From NCBI RefSeq assembly GCF_900128895.1, contig NZ_FSQW01000001.1, positions 1,364,001-1,428,000 on the forward strand: a stretch of DNA of 64,000 nt, given 5' to 3'. Positions 6,665 to 16,998 of this stretch are shown one piece after another. The notes under the pieces are model-generated. The model ran no database searches, was not told the origin of the DNA, and was given only the letters and a program-made list of their open reading frames with translations. The translations under genes and the position numbers were made by a program. The DNA comes from Parasphingorhabdus marina DSM 22363. GTDB lineage: Bacteria; Pseudomonadota; Alphaproteobacteria; Sphingomonadales; Sphingomonadaceae. How positions within the stretch are numbered: the first letter of the stretch is position 1; every line of letters begins with the position of its first letter.

Positions 6665-8566
6665 ATGCGTTTTCAGAGCTTTATAGTATGTACAACAGCA
6701 ATAATGTCGGTTCAGCCGGTCTTTGCTGAATCAACGGTGGATGATGTAACGGACGATGAGCTCATCGTCGTGACGGCATCTCGCGCAGAGCAACCCGTGT
6801 CGCAGACCGGACAGGCGATCACCGTTATCAATGAAGACCGGATTGAACGAACCCAGAGCGTCGCGGTCGTTGACCTGCTGCGCAACGTTCCCGGCGTCAC
6901 ATTTGCCCGCAATGGCGGGATCGGGACGTCCACCTCGGTTTTCATTCGCGGAGCAGACTCCAATCAGACTGTCGCCCTGATCGACGGCGTGAAGCTGAAC
7001 GACCCGTCCTCTCCCGGCGGCGGGTTCAACTTCGGCAACCTGCTGACGGGCAATATTTCGCGGATCGAAGTGCTGCGCGGATCCCAGTCGGTTATCTGGG
7101 GCAGTCAGGCGATTGGCGGGGTGATCAACATGATTACACGGGAGCCCACGGAAGATCTCGCAATCAATGCGCGCGCGGAATATGGCTATCGGGATACCGG
7201 GCAAGTCGTAGGCAATGTCTCGGGACGTTTTGGTCCGGTCGCAGCGAGTGTCGGAGCAGGCTACTACCGCAGCGACGGTTTTTCCGCTTTCAATGAAGCA
7301 CGCGGTGCAACCGAACAGGACGGCTACCGCAATTTTGGCGCGAACGGCAAGCTTGAGATTTCCCTGACAGACTCGATCTCCGTCGATCTGCGCGGTTACT
7401 ATTCGGATGGCCGGACCGATATTGACGGCTTTGTCTTCGCCAATGGCGTGTTCGGATTGGGGGACACCTCCGAAGTGGCCAACACGGAAGAATTTGTCGG
7501 TTATTCAGGGTTGAACTTTGCCCTTCTGGATGGCCGGTTCCGCAACCGGATCGCCTTCGCCTATACCAGCGTCAGCAGAGACAATTTCAATCTGGATGTG
7601 CAGACCTTTGATGCGCTCGGCCGCAATGAACGGTTTGAATATCAGGGGATATTTGACATGTCCGACATGGTCACTGCGACCTTTGGTGCCGAAACGGAAA
7701 CGTCAAAATATCGCACTGGTTCGGGTGCGGGTGCCAGCAATTTCAGCGCCGCCATTGACAGTATCTACGGACAGCTCGGCATCACTCCTGTTTCCGGCCT
7801 CACGGCCAATATTGGTCTGCGTTATGATGACCACAGCACTTTCGGCGGCGAGACGACGTTCGCCGGAGATGTGGTTTACAGTCCCAATCAGGGGAACACT
7901 GTTTTTCGCGCCAGCTATGGCGAAGGCTTCCGGGTGCCGTCGCTGTTTCAGCTGTTCAGCGATTTTGGCAATGATACGCTTGCCCCCGAAACTTCGCGAA
8001 GCTGGGATGCGGGAGTGACACAGAAACTTGTGGGCGGGAAGATCGAAGTCCGTGCCACGCTGTTTCGCCGGGATAGCCGCAACCTGATCGATTTCATCAG
8101 CTGCCCGGTGCAGACCGGGATCTGCGAGAACCGGCCGTCGGGGACATATGACAATGTTGACCGCGCCCGGGCACAGGGGCTGGAATTCGGTCTGGTCATC
8201 CGTCCGGTTGAGGCGCTGACATGGTCACTCAATTACGGGCTGGTGGATACCGAAGACCGCATCACCGGTCTGACACTGCCTCGCCGCCCGAAACACAGTG
8301 TCAACGCGTCGCTCGATTATGACTGGAGTTTCGGACTGAAAACCGGTGCTTCCATCACTCATGTCGGGTCGCAGTTTGACGATGGCGCAAACATCCGGGA
8401 AGTTGCAGGCTATGTCGTCGTCGATCTGCGGGCGGCCATGCCGGTTACCGACAATATCGAGATATATGGCCGCGTCGACAATCTGCTGGACGAGGACTAC
8501 GAAACCATCTTCCGATATGGCACCCCCGGCCGGTCCGCATTTGCGGGCGTACGGGTACGCTACTGA
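6665..8566 (+). CDS. btuB: BtuB-type TonB-dependent corrinoid receptor
   Basis: A 633-residue receptor. The start at 6665 (MRFQSF) is chosen over an in-frame ATG at 6602 because AAGGA lies 6 bases before it, a signal peptide follows directly (cleavage near VFAES), and 6602 falls inside the riboswitch leader. The TonB box is DELIVVTASR. The plug has VFIRGADSNQTVALIDGVKL and RIEVLRGSQSVIWGSQAIGG. The barrel ends in RVRY. The riboswitch and the downstream BtuFCD and Cob genes identify the cargo as cobalamin or related corrinoids. It is the first gene of the operon and is followed one base after its stop by the decarboxylase start. Confidence 0.93.
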   Translation: MRFQSFIVCTTAIMSVQPVFAESTVDDVTDDELIVVTASRAEQPVSQTGQAITVINEDRIERTQSVAVVDLLRNVPGVTFARNGGIGTSTSVFIRGADSNQTVALIDGVKLNDPSSPGGGFNFGNLLTGNISRIEVLRGSQSVIWGSQAIGGVINMITREPTEDLAINARAEYGYRDTGQVVGNVSGRFGPVAASVGAGYYRSDGFSAFNEARGATEQDGYRNFGANGKLEISLTDSISVDLRGYYSDGRTDIDGFVFANGVFGLGDTSEVANTEEFVGYSGLNFALLDGRFRNRIAFAYTSVSRDNFNLDVQTFDALGRNERFEYQGIFDMSDMVTATFGAETETSKYRTGSGAGASNFSAAIDSIYGQLGITPVSGLTANIGLRYDDHSTFGGETTFAGDVVYSPNQGNTVFRASYGEGFRVPSLFQLFSDFGNDTLAPETSRSWDAGVTQKLVGGKIEVRATLFRRDSRNLIDFISCPVQTGICENRPSGTYDNVDRARAQGLEFGLVIRPVEALTWSLNYGLVDTEDRITGLTLPRRPKHSVNASLDYDWSFGLKTGASITHVGSQFDDGANIREVAGYVVVDLRAAMPVTDNIEIYGRVDNLLDEDYETIFRYGTPGRSAFAGVRVRY

Positions 8567-8567
8567 C

Positions 8568-9551
8568 ATGATCGCCGCAGCCCCTCCTGATCCGTTCCGT
8601 TTTCACGGCGGTCGGCTGGTGGCTGCGGCTGGCCGTTTCAAATCAGCGCCAGCGCCATGGATCGATCTGTCCACCGGGATCAGCCCCTGGGCCTATCCGG
8701 TACCGGAGGTCACTGCCGACATCTGGGGCCGCCTGCCGGAACCGGAACAGATTGCGCGGCTGGAGCGGGCGGCGGCAGAGGCATTTGGCGTGACGAAGCC
8801 GGCGGAGATCGTTGCCGTTCCGGGCAGTGATCTGGCGATCCGTCTGCTCGGAACTCTGTTCCCGAATTCGCAGGGAGCGCTGCTAACGCCGATTTACTCG
8901 GGTCACAGGGCGGCCTGGCCAGACGCGGTCGAAATCTCCCGGGATGAAGCCGATGATCATGATCTGGTCATCCTCGCCAATCCCAACAATCCGGACGGGC
9001 GGATTGTTTCGCCCGCCAGACTGCGAGCGCTGCGCGGACAGATCATTGTGGATGAAGCCTTCGCTGATACGGAACCTGCAGTCAGCCTGTTGCCGGATCG
9101 CGGTGACGCCATCATCCTGCGCTCCTTTGGCAAATTTTACGGACTGGCGGGAATCCGTTTGGGGTTCGTTATCGCGGATGTGCCGATCGTGGAGCGACTC
9201 CGCCATGTACTAGGCGACTGGCCGGTATCGGCGATCGCCACGACCGTGGGAATAGCGGCTTATCAGGATGGGAACTGGCAAGAGCACCAGCGCAAACGCC
9301 TGGGTGAGGCGGCGTCACGCCTTGACCGGTTGCTCGAAGATTCCGGCCTGAGGATCATCGGCGGGACATCCCTGTTCCGGTTAGCAATTCACGATAAAGC
9401 ACGGGAATTATTTGAATATCTGGGTCGGTCAGGCATATTGGTCCGGCCATTTTCGGAAGAAGAGCAACAGCTGCGTTTTGGACTCCCCGCCAATGAAGCA
9501 GAATGGCAGCGGCTGACAAATGCCCTCGATAGCTGGAGAGACATGCAATGA
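8568..9551 (+). CDS. cobD: L-threonine-O-3-phosphate decarboxylase
   Basis: A 327-residue PLP enzyme of the class-I aminotransferase fold (CobC in alphaproteobacterial naming). It makes aminopropanol phosphate, the linker of the nucleotide loop. Visible features are the N-terminal FRFHGGRL and DLSTGISPWAYP, the NPNNPDGR segment, the DEAF strand that contacts PLP, and the Schiff-base Lys in RSFGKFYGLAGIRLGF. The ATG at 8568 sits one base after the btuB stop. A longer reading of the same frame would run back inside btuB and is rejected. The stop overlaps the cobO start by 4 bases. Confidence 0.88.
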   Translation: MIAAAPPDPFRFHGGRLVAAAGRFKSAPAPWIDLSTGISPWAYPVPEVTADIWGRLPEPEQIARLERAAAEAFGVTKPAEIVAVPGSDLAIRLLGTLFPNSQGALLTPIYSGHRAAWPDAVEISRDEADDHDLVILANPNNPDGRIVSPARLRALRGQIIVDEAFADTEPAVSLLPDRGDAIILRSFGKFYGLAGIRLGFVIADVPIVERLRHVLGDWPVSAIATTVGIAAYQDGNWQEHQRKRLGEAASRLDRLLEDSGLRIIGGTSLFRLAIHDKARELFEYLGRSGILVRPFSEEEQQLRFGLPANEAEWQRLTNALDSWRDMQ

Positions 9552-10162
9552 CCGAAACCGATAATGACCAGCATGCAAAGCACAATGCCCGGATGAAAAA
9601 GGTGCAGGCCGCCCGCGCGAAAATGCAGGCGCGTCGAACCATCGAGCGCGGGCTGCTGATCGTCCATACCGGCAATGGCAAAGGCAAGTCGTCCTCCGCC
9701 TTCGGTATGGCCATTCGGTCGCTCGGCTGGGGCATGAAGGTAGGCCTCGTCCAGTATGTTAAAGGCAGCTGGGAAACCGGCGAGAAGAATTTCTTCCAGG
9801 CCAATCCCGACTTGCTGACCTTCGAAGTGATGGGAGACGGATTCACGTGGGACACACAGGATCGTGCGAAGGATATCGAAGCGGCTCAGGCTGCCTGGGA
9901 ACGCTCCAAAGAACTCATTCTGGACCCTGAATATGATTTCATCATTCTCGATGAGCTCAACATCGTGCTGCGGGATGACACGCTCGACATTGCCGCAGTA
10001 ACGAAATTCCTGCAGGAACGGCCGCTGGAGAAACATATCTGCATCACCGGCCGTAATGCGAAACCGGAGCTCATCGAAATGGCCGATCTCGTGACGGAAT
10101 TTGACGAGATCAAGCATCCCTTCAAGGCGGGATTCAAGGCGCAGAAGGGCGTGGAATATTGA
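9548..10162 (+). CDS. cobO: Cob(I)yrinic acid a,c-diamide adenosyltransferase
   Basis: A 204-residue CobO/CobA-type adenosyltransferase of normal length. The P-loop GNGKGKSSSAFGMAIRSLGW follows a charged N-terminal arm rich in Lys and Arg. Further conserved parts are VQYVKGSWETGE, LDELNIVLR and CITGRNAKPELIEMADLVTE. It attaches the adenosyl group to Co(I) corrinoids using ATP, which prepares scavenged corrinoids for assembly. It overlaps the previous gene by ATGA and the next by 4 bases, so the three are probably translationally coupled. Confidence 0.93.
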   Translation: MTETDNDQHAKHNARMKKVQAARAKMQARRTIERGLLIVHTGNGKGKSSSAFGMAIRSLGWGMKVGLVQYVKGSWETGEKNFFQANPDLLTFEVMGDGFTWDTQDRAKDIEAAQAAWERSKELILDPEYDFIILDELNIVLRDDTLDIAAVTKFLQERPLEKHICITGRNAKPELIEMADLVTEFDEIKHPFKAGFKAQKGVEY

Positions 10163-11037
10163 AACGCGCCATCGCCTTGTTTGCCACGGTTGCGCTGCTG
10201 TTCGCTCCTGCGATGACAGGATCGGCAGGACCGGTTACACCCAGTCCGGGAGTGGCAATGCCGGTGTATCCCAAGCGGATCGTGTCGGTAAATCCCTGCG
10301 CTGATGCGCTGCTGATGCAACTGGCAGACAAGCGCCAGATAGCTTCGGTCAGCCACTATTCCCACGACCGGCGCGCCACGTCCATTCCGCTCAGACAGGC
10401 CCTGCAATTCCCGGCAACCTCGGGAACAGCGGAAGAGATACTGGCCATGCGGCCGGATCTGGTCGTCGCCGGGTCTATTGTGCCGCAATCCACCGCTTCT
10501 GCGCTCAGGCGCATGGGAATTCCGCTGGTGCAGCTTTCGATTCCGCAAAGCGTCGCCGAAAGTCAGGAGCAGATCAGCCAGCTGGCCGAAATCGTTGGCG
10601 CCAGACAACGCGGTGCAGTCGTCAATCAGCGCATTTCTGATGCTCTGGTCCAAGCGAGACCGTCCGACACTCAGAAAATTCCCGCATTGATCTGGCGCAG
10701 TGGCGGTCTGGTGCCCGGCGGCGGTACGCTGCCCGACGAATTGTTGCGCCGCACCGGCTTTGAGAATGTCAGCAGCAGTTATGGCCTGAGCCAGTGGGAC
10801 ATCCTGCCGCTCGAACATCTGGTGGCTCGCCCACCGCGGCTGTTGTTCTCCAATGGTTCGGAAGTGCAATCCGACCGGAAAGACCGCATGCTCTCCCATC
10901 CGGTTCTCCGAAAACTGGCGCACCGGATCATGATTGCCGACTATCCCGCCCGGCTGATGCATTGTGCCGGACCAACGCTGATCGAGGCGGTCAAAACCCT
11001 GTCCGCGGCGCGTCGCAAACTGAAGGCCGGGAAATGA
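10159..11037 (+). CDS. btuF: Corrinoid ABC transporter substrate-binding protein (BtuF-like), TTG start
   Basis: A 292-residue periplasmic binding protein with a signal peptide (KRAIALFATVALLFAPAMTGSA). The type-III binding-protein fold is indicated by KRIVSVNPCADALLMQLADK, the long central helix, and RLMHCAGPTLIEAVKTL near the end. The start is read as TTG at 10159, overlapping the cobO stop by 4 bases. No ATG or GTG fits better before the signal peptide. The riboswitch operon and the BtuC/BtuD genes directly after it point to cobalamin or cobinamide, although iron-siderophore binders share the fold. Confidence 0.85.
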   Translation: MKRAIALFATVALLFAPAMTGSAGPVTPSPGVAMPVYPKRIVSVNPCADALLMQLADKRQIASVSHYSHDRRATSIPLRQALQFPATSGTAEEILAMRPDLVVAGSIVPQSTASALRRMGIPLVQLSIPQSVAESQEQISQLAEIVGARQRGAVVNQRISDALVQARPSDTQKIPALIWRSGGLVPGGGTLPDELLRRTGFENVSSSYGLSQWDILPLEHLVARPPRLLFSNGSEVQSDRKDRMLSHPVLRKLAHRIMIADYPARLMHCAGPTLIEAVKTLSAARRKLKAGK

Positions 11038-12002
11038 ACTCCGTCCGTCTCAACATCTTGCTCGCCTTGGGCCTGTTCGCCGCAATGCTGTTTTCCCTGG
11101 CGGCTGGCAAGGTCTGGGTGGCACCGTCCACCTGGTGGAGTGATGACCTCGCTGGTCTTATCATCATGGAACTGCGCATTCCGCGGACGATACTGGGCGC
11201 GGCAATTGGTGCGGGTCTCGGCATGGCGGGCGCCGCCATGCAGGGCTATCTGCGCAATCCTCTGGCCGACCCCGGCGTGTTTGGCGTGTCGAGCAGTGCG
11301 GCACTGGGAGCCGTTACGTCGCTCTATTTTGGCTTCGCCATGACCGCCTGGCTACTGCCCGCATTCGCGCTGGCCGGAGCGGGGATTGGCATGGGCCTGC
11401 TGGCGTTGCTGGCCGGGCGTTCGGGCAGCCTGATCCTGTTCACTCTCGCCGGCGTGATCATTGCCAGCCTGGCCAGCTCGCTGACCACGCTGATTATCAG
11501 CCTGGCACCGACCCCGTTCGCGACAACGGAGATTGTCACCTGGCTGATGGGTGCACTGACCGACCGCAGCTGGGATGATGTGAAACTTGCACTGCCCTTG
11601 ATCGCCACAGGCATGGTTTTTCTGATGGCCACAGGGCGCTCTCTTGATGCGCTCACCCTTGGCGAAGATGCTGCCCGGTCGATGGGCGTGAACGTTCTGC
11701 GGCTGCAATGGCTCGCGGTTATCGGTGTCGGTTTGACGGTCGGAGCATCGGTGGCCGCCGCCGGCATTATCGGGTTTGTTGGCCTGATCGTGCCCCATCT
11801 GGTGCGCCCCTTTGCCGGGCATCGACCGTCCGCCGTGATGTTGCCCTCGGCATTGGCAGGGGCCTTGCTGATCGTGGTGGCCGACAGCCTGGTGCGCATT
11901 TTGCCCAGCGTGAGTGAATTGCGACTGGGCATTGCCATGGCATTGCTGGGTGCCCCGTTTTTCATGATCCTGCTGTTCAAGATGCACCGGGAGCTTGCCT
12001 GA
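11034..12002 (+). CDS. btuC: Corrinoid ABC transporter permease (BtuC-like)
   Basis: A 322-residue polytopic permease of the FecCD/BtuC family. The ATG at 11034 overlaps the btuF stop by 4 bases; in-frame codons upstream lie within btuF. Family signatures are LRIPRTILGAAIGAGLGMAGAAMQ, YLRNPLADPGVFGVSSSAALG, the EIVTWLMGALTDRSW segment, ALTLGEDAARSMGV (coupling to the ATPase) and GIIGFVGLIVPHLVRPFAGH. About nine or ten membrane helices are expected. It forms the inner-membrane corrinoid channel with the downstream ATPase. Confidence 0.9.
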   Translation: MNSVRLNILLALGLFAAMLFSLAAGKVWVAPSTWWSDDLAGLIIMELRIPRTILGAAIGAGLGMAGAAMQGYLRNPLADPGVFGVSSSAALGAVTSLYFGFAMTAWLLPAFALAGAGIGMGLLALLAGRSGSLILFTLAGVIIASLASSLTTLIISLAPTPFATTEIVTWLMGALTDRSWDDVKLALPLIATGMVFLMATGRSLDALTLGEDAARSMGVNVLRLQWLAVIGVGLTVGASVAAAGIIGFVGLIVPHLVRPFAGHRPSAVMLPSALAGALLIVVADSLVRILPSVSELRLGIAMALLGAPFFMILLFKMHRELA

Positions 12003-12772
12003 TGAAGCTCGCGTTTGATTCCCTCGACCTGACATTGCGCGGGCGCGAAATACTGAAAACAGTCAGCGGCCAGTTCCAGCCGGGCAAGGTCACGGTGATT
12101 TTGGGTGCCAATGGTGCCGGAAAAAGCAGTCTGCTGTCCTGTCTGGCCGGTCTTCGCGAACCCCAGGGCGGCTCGGTGACGCTGGACAATCAACCTCTGT
12201 TTTCGCTGGATAACCGCGAACGTGGCCGGTTGATTGGCCTTTTGCCCCAGCGGCCAGACATCCACTGGAATGTCGACGTCAAGACCATCGTCGGGCTGGG
12301 CCGGCTGCCCCACTCCGGACGCTGGGGAATGAGCGACGCCGATCATCAGGCGGTTGCCAGAGCGATGGTAGCCACAGACTGTGCGGATCTTGCCGATCGC
12401 AAGGCCATGCGCCTGTCAGGCGGGGAACAGGGCCGTGTTCTGCTGGCCCGGGTTTTGGCCGGTGAACCGCGGTGGCTTCTGGCGGATGAACCGCTGGCCA
12501 GTCTGGATCCCGCCCATCAGTTTGACGTTCTGGAACGCCTGAAAACCTATGCCAGGGCCGGGCAGGGCGTCATTGTGGTCCTGCATGACCTGACTCAGGC
12601 GGCGCGCTTTGCCGACGATGTTATCGTGCTGAAAGAAGGCAATGTTCTGGCCGCTGGCCCACGGGAACAGGCAATGACTGCTGAGACAATGGGCGAGGCC
12701 TATGGTGTGGAAATCCAGATGGGGACCAGTGCCACGGGGGAACCCCTTGTGGTTCCGGTTCGACGTCTGTGA
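12002..12772 (+). CDS. btuD: Corrinoid ABC transporter ATP-binding protein (BtuD-like)
   Basis: A 256-residue ABC ATPase. The Walker A motif is LGANGAGKSSLLSCLAG, the Q-loop region is LLPQRPDIHWNVDV, the signature is LSGGEQGRVLLARVL, Walker B with D-loop is WLLADEPLASLDPAHQ, and the switch His is in VVLHDLTQAARFADD. Its first base is the last base of the btuC stop. It powers the BtuCDF-type importer and overlaps the following cbiB start by 4 bases. Confidence 0.92.
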   Translation: MKLAFDSLDLTLRGREILKTVSGQFQPGKVTVILGANGAGKSSLLSCLAGLREPQGGSVTLDNQPLFSLDNRERGRLIGLLPQRPDIHWNVDVKTIVGLGRLPHSGRWGMSDADHQAVARAMVATDCADLADRKAMRLSGGEQGRVLLARVLAGEPRWLLADEPLASLDPAHQFDVLERLKTYARAGQGVIVVLHDLTQAARFADDVIVLKEGNVLAAGPREQAMTAETMGEAYGVEIQMGTSATGEPLVVPVRRL

Positions 12773-13725
12773 CGCTCTGGGAAACATTTGTCGCATCCGT
12801 CGAGGTCAACAGCATGATATTGCTGGCTGCGCTGATACTGGAAGCGATGATCGGATATCCCGACAACCTGCATCGCAAAATTCCGCACCCGGTTACATGG
12901 ATTGGACGCCTGATATCCGGCATGGATCGGCGGTGGAACACAGGCAGTGCTGCGGTGCGACGTCGGTCAGGCATTGGGACGGTTCTGGTTCTCATATTGC
13001 TGCCCGCCGCTGCCGGATTCTTGCTTGAAGCAGTTCTGACCAGGTGGCCGGGCATGGTAATTCTAATCATCATAGCCACAACGGGGCTCGCCCAGCGCAG
13101 CCTCTATTCCCATGTCCGTAATGTATTGAATCCGTTGCATCAAGGCGATGTACCTGGCGCCCGCCAGGCACTGTCGATGATTGTCGGGCGCGACACCGAG
13201 CGCCTCGATGAACAGGCCATGGCCTCCGCAGCTACCGAAAGTCTCGCCGAGAGTTTTTGCGACGGAATTGTCGCGCCCGCTTTCTGGTTCCTCATCGCCG
13301 GCCTCCCCGGCCTGTTTGTGTTCAAGGCGATCAGTACCGCTGACAGTCAGATCGGACATCTCGATACCCGCTATCGTGATTTTGGCTGGGCGGCAGCGCG
13401 TGCTGACGATGCCATGAACTATATACCGGCGCGAATGGCCGGATTTCTGATATGTATCGCCGGTCCCGGAGGCTGGCGGGTGATGTTTCGGGATGCCCGC
13501 AAGCATCTTTCGCCCAATGCTGGCTGGTCTGAAGCCGCAATGGCGGGAGCCCTGAGCGTAGAAATGGGTGGCGGCGCGTTTTATGACGGGGACTGGATAG
13601 AGCGAGAGAATCTGGGCGATGGCCCGCGCCCGCAGACCCGAGAACTGGCAGACGCGCTCCGTGTGTATCTACGCGCCTGCCTGCTGCTGTGGATTTTGAT
13701 CGGAGTTCTGGCATGGCTGCTGTGA
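12769..13725 (+). CDS. cbiB: Adenosylcobinamide-phosphate synthase (CbiB/CobD)
   Basis: A 318-residue membrane protein that joins adenosylcobyric acid with aminopropanol phosphate. A GTG start at 12769 overlaps btuD by 4 bases. An ATG at 12814 ([18 protein letters not shown]) is closer to the usual family start and cannot be excluded. Family motifs are [56 protein letters not shown] and RPDD-like [21 protein letters not shown]. Several hydrophobic segments fit an inner-membrane enzyme. The next gene starts 13 bases before its stop. Confidence 0.9.
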   Translation: MTLWETFVASVEVNSMILLAALILEAMIGYPDNLHRKIPHPVTWIGRLISGMDRRWNTGSAAVRRRSGIGTVLVLILLPAAAGFLLEAVLTRWPGMVILIIIATTGLAQRSLYSHVRNVLNPLHQGDVPGARQALSMIVGRDTERLDEQAMASAATESLAESFCDGIVAPAFWFLIAGLPGLFVFKAISTADSQIGHLDTRYRDFGWAAARADDAMNYIPARMAGFLICIAGPGGWRVMFRDARKHLSPNAGWSEAAMAGALSVEMGGGAFYDGDWIERENLGDGPRPQTRELADALRVYLRACLLLWILIGVLAWLL

Positions 13726-15185
13726 TGCTCCAGGGGACCGGCTCGGATGTCGGGAAATCGGTGCTGGTGGCCGGTCTTTGCCGATTGCTGGCAAATCGCG
13801 GCATGGCAGTTCGACCATTCAAGCCGCAAAACATGTCCAACAACGCCGCTGTAACACCAGGTGGCGGAGAGATTGGCCGCGCCCAGGCCTTGCAGGCCCT
13901 GGCGTGCCGGGTTTCACCCCATGTCGACATGAATCCGGTTCTGCTCAAGCCGCAATCCGACAAAAGCGCCCAGGTGATCGTGCATGGTCAGGTTCAGGAT
14001 ACTGGTGATGCCGGTTATTTCCGGGAGCGGAAGTCATCGCTGCACAAGGCGGTTCTGGCGTCTTATAAGCGTCTGTCCGAAGAAGCGGATATTGTCCTGG
14101 TCGAAGGGGCTGGCAGTCCCGCGGAAATCAATCTGCGTGCCGGTGATATTGCCAATATGGGATTTGCCCGGTCGGCGGGCGTGCCGGTTGTGTTGATCGG
14201 CGATATTGATCGCGGCGGAGTTATTGCATCCATCGTCGGAACCAAAGCGGTGCTCGACGGCGAGGATGCCGCGATGATCCGGGGGTTTCTGATCAACAAG
14301 TTTCGTGGCGATATCGACCTGTTCACGGATGGCTACAAAGCGATCGCCGATCGCACTGGCTGGGCGGGCCTGGGTGTCATCCCCTGGCTGCCGATAGTCC
14401 GGAATCTGCCGGCGGAGGATGCGGTTGTGCTGGAGCAAGCGGAAACAGCAGCCGATGGCTTGATCGAGATCGCCGTTCCGATGTTCTCACGCATAGCGAA
14501 TTTTGATGACTTTGATCCCCTCCGGCTCGAACCAAATGTGCGTCTGCATATGGTGCCGCCGGGCGCACCGATACCGGCCAGCGCAGCGCTGATTATCATT
14601 CCGGGTACGAAGGCGACCATTGCCGATCTGAAATTCCTGCGCACGCAGGGCTGGGATATCGACATTGCGGCCCATGTCCGGCGCGGCGGGCATGTTCTCG
14701 GTATCTGTGGTGGCTATCAGATGCTGGGCCAGACAATTGCCGATCCCGATGGCGTGGAAGGCCCGGCTGAAACCGTTGCCGGGTTACAATTGCTGCCGAT
14801 CGATACAGTCCTCGCCCAATCAAAGACTTTGTCCAGAATTACAGGCAAAAGCATTGCCGATGATCAGCCTTTTGGTGGCTATGAAATCCATGCCGGTCAG
14901 ACCAAAGTGCAGGATGGGATTACCGATTGCGCAACTTTGTTGCGGACGGATGGTGGTCGCGAGGAGGGTGTTATCAGCCCGGATGGCCGAATATCGGGTT
15001 GCTATGTGCACGGATTATTTGATGACCCGGCCCAGAGACAGACATGGCTGGCGCGGCTGGGAGTGGCGTCCAATGGCCAGAAGCACGAGTCTGTCGTCGA
15101 CAACGCGCTTGATGACCTGGCGGAAGCGCTGGAGAAACATGTGGATATTGAGCGCCTGCTGGCAATTGCGGGAGAAGCGAAATGA
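13713..15185 (+). CDS. cobQ: Cobyric acid synthase
   Basis: A 490-residue glutamine-dependent amidotransferase (CbiP) of normal length that amidates four side chains of adenosylcobyrinic acid diamide. The start is taken at 13713 ([16 protein letters not shown]), with the P-loop at the N-terminus as in the family; an ATG at 13689 would add eight residues. The dethiobiotin-synthetase-like domain contains [13 protein letters not shown] and [12 protein letters not shown]. The triad-type GATase domain contains the nucleophile Cys in [14 protein letters not shown] and the His in CYVHGLFDD. It overlaps cbiB by 13 bases and cobT by 4. Confidence 0.93.
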   Translation: MAAVMLQGTGSDVGKSVLVAGLCRLLANRGMAVRPFKPQNMSNNAAVTPGGGEIGRAQALQALACRVSPHVDMNPVLLKPQSDKSAQVIVHGQVQDTGDAGYFRERKSSLHKAVLASYKRLSEEADIVLVEGAGSPAEINLRAGDIANMGFARSAGVPVVLIGDIDRGGVIASIVGTKAVLDGEDAAMIRGFLINKFRGDIDLFTDGYKAIADRTGWAGLGVIPWLPIVRNLPAEDAVVLEQAETAADGLIEIAVPMFSRIANFDDFDPLRLEPNVRLHMVPPGAPIPASAALIIIPGTKATIADLKFLRTQGWDIDIAAHVRRGGHVLGICGGYQMLGQTIADPDGVEGPAETVAGLQLLPIDTVLAQSKTLSRITGKSIADDQPFGGYEIHAGQTKVQDGITDCATLLRTDGGREEGVISPDGRISGCYVHGLFDDPAQRQTWLARLGVASNGQKHESVVDNALDDLAEALEKHVDIERLLAIAGEAK

Positions 15186-16195
15186 CAGTTACCCGCGAAA
15201 CTGTTGTCGCGCATCTTGATGCTCTTGCCAAACCGCAAGGCAGCATGGGGCATCTGGAAGAGCTGGCGATCAGGCTGGCGGTTGTGCAGCAATCGCTACA
15301 GCCGATTACCAGGCCGAGGCGGATGACCCTGTTCGCGGCTGATCATGGTGTTGTCGAAAGTGGTGTCTCTGCCTGGCCTTCCGCGGTGACGACGGTAATG
15401 ATGGAAACCATCATCGCGCAAAAAGCGACAAGTACAGCTTTGGCTGCCGCTCAAGATGTGGACGTTCGGCTTGTCGACATGGGAACTATTGTCCCGCCAG
15501 CCGCAGATCGATCATCCAAAAGGTTCCGGGATGCTCGTATTGCCGCCGGAACCGCCAATCTTGCACTTGGTCCGGCGATGACGAAAGCCCAGTTCCAGCG
15601 CGCCTGGGCAGCCGGAGAAGAAGAAGCCATTCGCGCGCAAGACCATGGCCATATGCTGCTTATGGCGGGGGAAATGGGGATCGGAAATACAACGCCCGCC
15701 GCCTGTCTCACCATGCTGCTCACCGGCTCTGATGCAAATGTCGCGACCGGACGGGGCGCTGGAGCAGATGACGCGATATTGGCAAAAAAACGCGATATCG
15801 TGGCGCGGGCGACGGGACGGGCGGCGAGTATTTTTGATGAAGATCCCATGACCGCCATTGCCGCTCTTGCCGGTTTCGAGATTGCGGCAATGGCCGGCTA
15901 TTTTGCGCAAGGCGCCAGGCAGGGCTCCACGCTGCTGCTCGACGGCTATGTCAGCACCGCCGCCGCCCTGATCGCAGAACAGCTCAGTCCGGGAAGTGTT
16001 CAGCAAATGATTGCTGCCCATTTGTCGGCGGAACCCGGGCATCAGGCCGCACTTGACCATCTCGGACTCGAACCGTTGCTCGAGTGGCAGATGCGGCTGG
16101 GTGAGGGGACGGGAGCGCTTGTCGCAGTTCCCATGCTGGACAGCGCTGCTGCGCTGCTTGGTGATGTCGCCCGGCTGGCGGATATCCTGCCATGA
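15182..16195 (+). CDS. cobT: Nicotinate-nucleotide:dimethylbenzimidazole phosphoribosyltransferase
   Basis: A 337-residue enzyme (CobU in alphaproteobacterial naming) that makes alpha-ribazole phosphate, the lower ligand nucleotide. Family motifs are [48 protein letters not shown], the central GRGAGADD, and the catalytic Glu in [16 protein letters not shown]-like sequence near the C-terminus. The ATG overlaps the cobQ stop. Its substrate dimethylbenzimidazole needs a BluB-type enzyme, which is not in this window. Confidence 0.93.
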   Translation: MTVTRETVVAHLDALAKPQGSMGHLEELAIRLAVVQQSLQPITRPRRMTLFAADHGVVESGVSAWPSAVTTVMMETIIAQKATSTALAAAQDVDVRLVDMGTIVPPAADRSSKRFRDARIAAGTANLALGPAMTKAQFQRAWAAGEEEAIRAQDHGHMLLMAGEMGIGNTTPAACLTMLLTGSDANVATGRGAGADDAILAKKRDIVARATGRAASIFDEDPMTAIAALAGFEIAAMAGYFAQGARQGSTLLLDGYVSTAAALIAEQLSPGSVQQMIAAHLSAEPGHQAALDHLGLEPLLEWQMRLGEGTGALVAVPMLDSAAALLGDVARLADILP

Positions 16196-16998
16196 CCAGC
16201 GGAAGCAAAACGAGCGAGAATCTCAAATGGTGGATGCCGCCCTTGCTGGCAGTGCAGTTTCTGACCCGGATACCGGTCCCGGGTCTCAACGGTTTGACAG
16301 CTGAGCAGGCGCGCTCCGGTTTGTCCCGCGCGGTCATCTGGTTTCCACTGGTAGGTGCGCTTGTCGGGCTGATAACAACGATCGTCCTTGTCGCCAGCGC
16401 TCATGTCTGGCCGCGCGCCATCGCCGTGATCATTGCTCTGGCGATTGAGGCACGGCTGACCGGCGCCTTTCACGAAGATGCCGTGGCAGATTTCTGTGAT
16501 GCCTTTGGCGGGGGCCATGACCGGGAATCGACACAGCGGATCATGAAGGACAGCCGGATTGGCAGCTATGGCGCGCTGGGTCTCATTCTTGCGGTAGGAT
16601 TGCGCGGCGCTTTGCTCATAACACTACCCCAGGACATGATCATTGTCGCCCTGATCGCATCCGCCTGTTTCGGCCGACTGCTGGCTGTAGCAGTCATGGC
16701 ACTGGTTTCTCCGGTCCCGGTTCAGGCTCAGGGACTGGCCAGGGATATCGGCGGTCGCACCGGTATCAAGGACTTGCTGCTGGCCAGTTTGCTTTCAGCT
16801 CCCGTTATCGGGCTCTTCGCCTATCTGTTGCCGTTTGCAGCGCTACTGACCTTCGCCCTGGCGGCCCTGTTCCTGATCTGGTTCCGTGCGCTGCTGCTGC
16901 GCCGTCTCGGTGGTAGCACCGGAGACTGCCTGGGATTTGCCGCCTATGTCGGGCAGCTGATCCTTTTGCTGGCGGTAATGGCAATGGCGGGACCATGA
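16192..16998 (+). CDS. cobS: Adenosylcobinamide-GDP ribazoletransferase (cobalamin synthase)
   Basis: A 268-residue polytopic membrane enzyme (CobV) that joins adenosylcobinamide-GDP with alpha-ribazole or its phosphate. It shows LLAVQFLTRIPVPG at the N-terminus, the acidic metal-binding segment HEDAVADFCDAFGGGHD, RIMKDSRIGSYGALGLIL and the late GGSTGDCLGFAAYVGQ, all family signatures. It overlaps cobT and cobC by 4 bases each, consistent with coupled translation of the last three assembly enzymes. Confidence 0.93.
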   Translation: MTSGSKTSENLKWWMPPLLAVQFLTRIPVPGLNGLTAEQARSGLSRAVIWFPLVGALVGLITTIVLVASAHVWPRAIAVIIALAIEARLTGAFHEDAVADFCDAFGGGHDRESTQRIMKDSRIGSYGALGLILAVGLRGALLITLPQDMIIVALIASACFGRLLAVAVMALVSPVPVQAQGLARDIGGRTGIKDLLLASLLSAPVIGLFAYLLPFAALLTFALAALFLIWFRALLLRRLGGSTGDCLGFAAYVGQLILLLAVMAMAGP

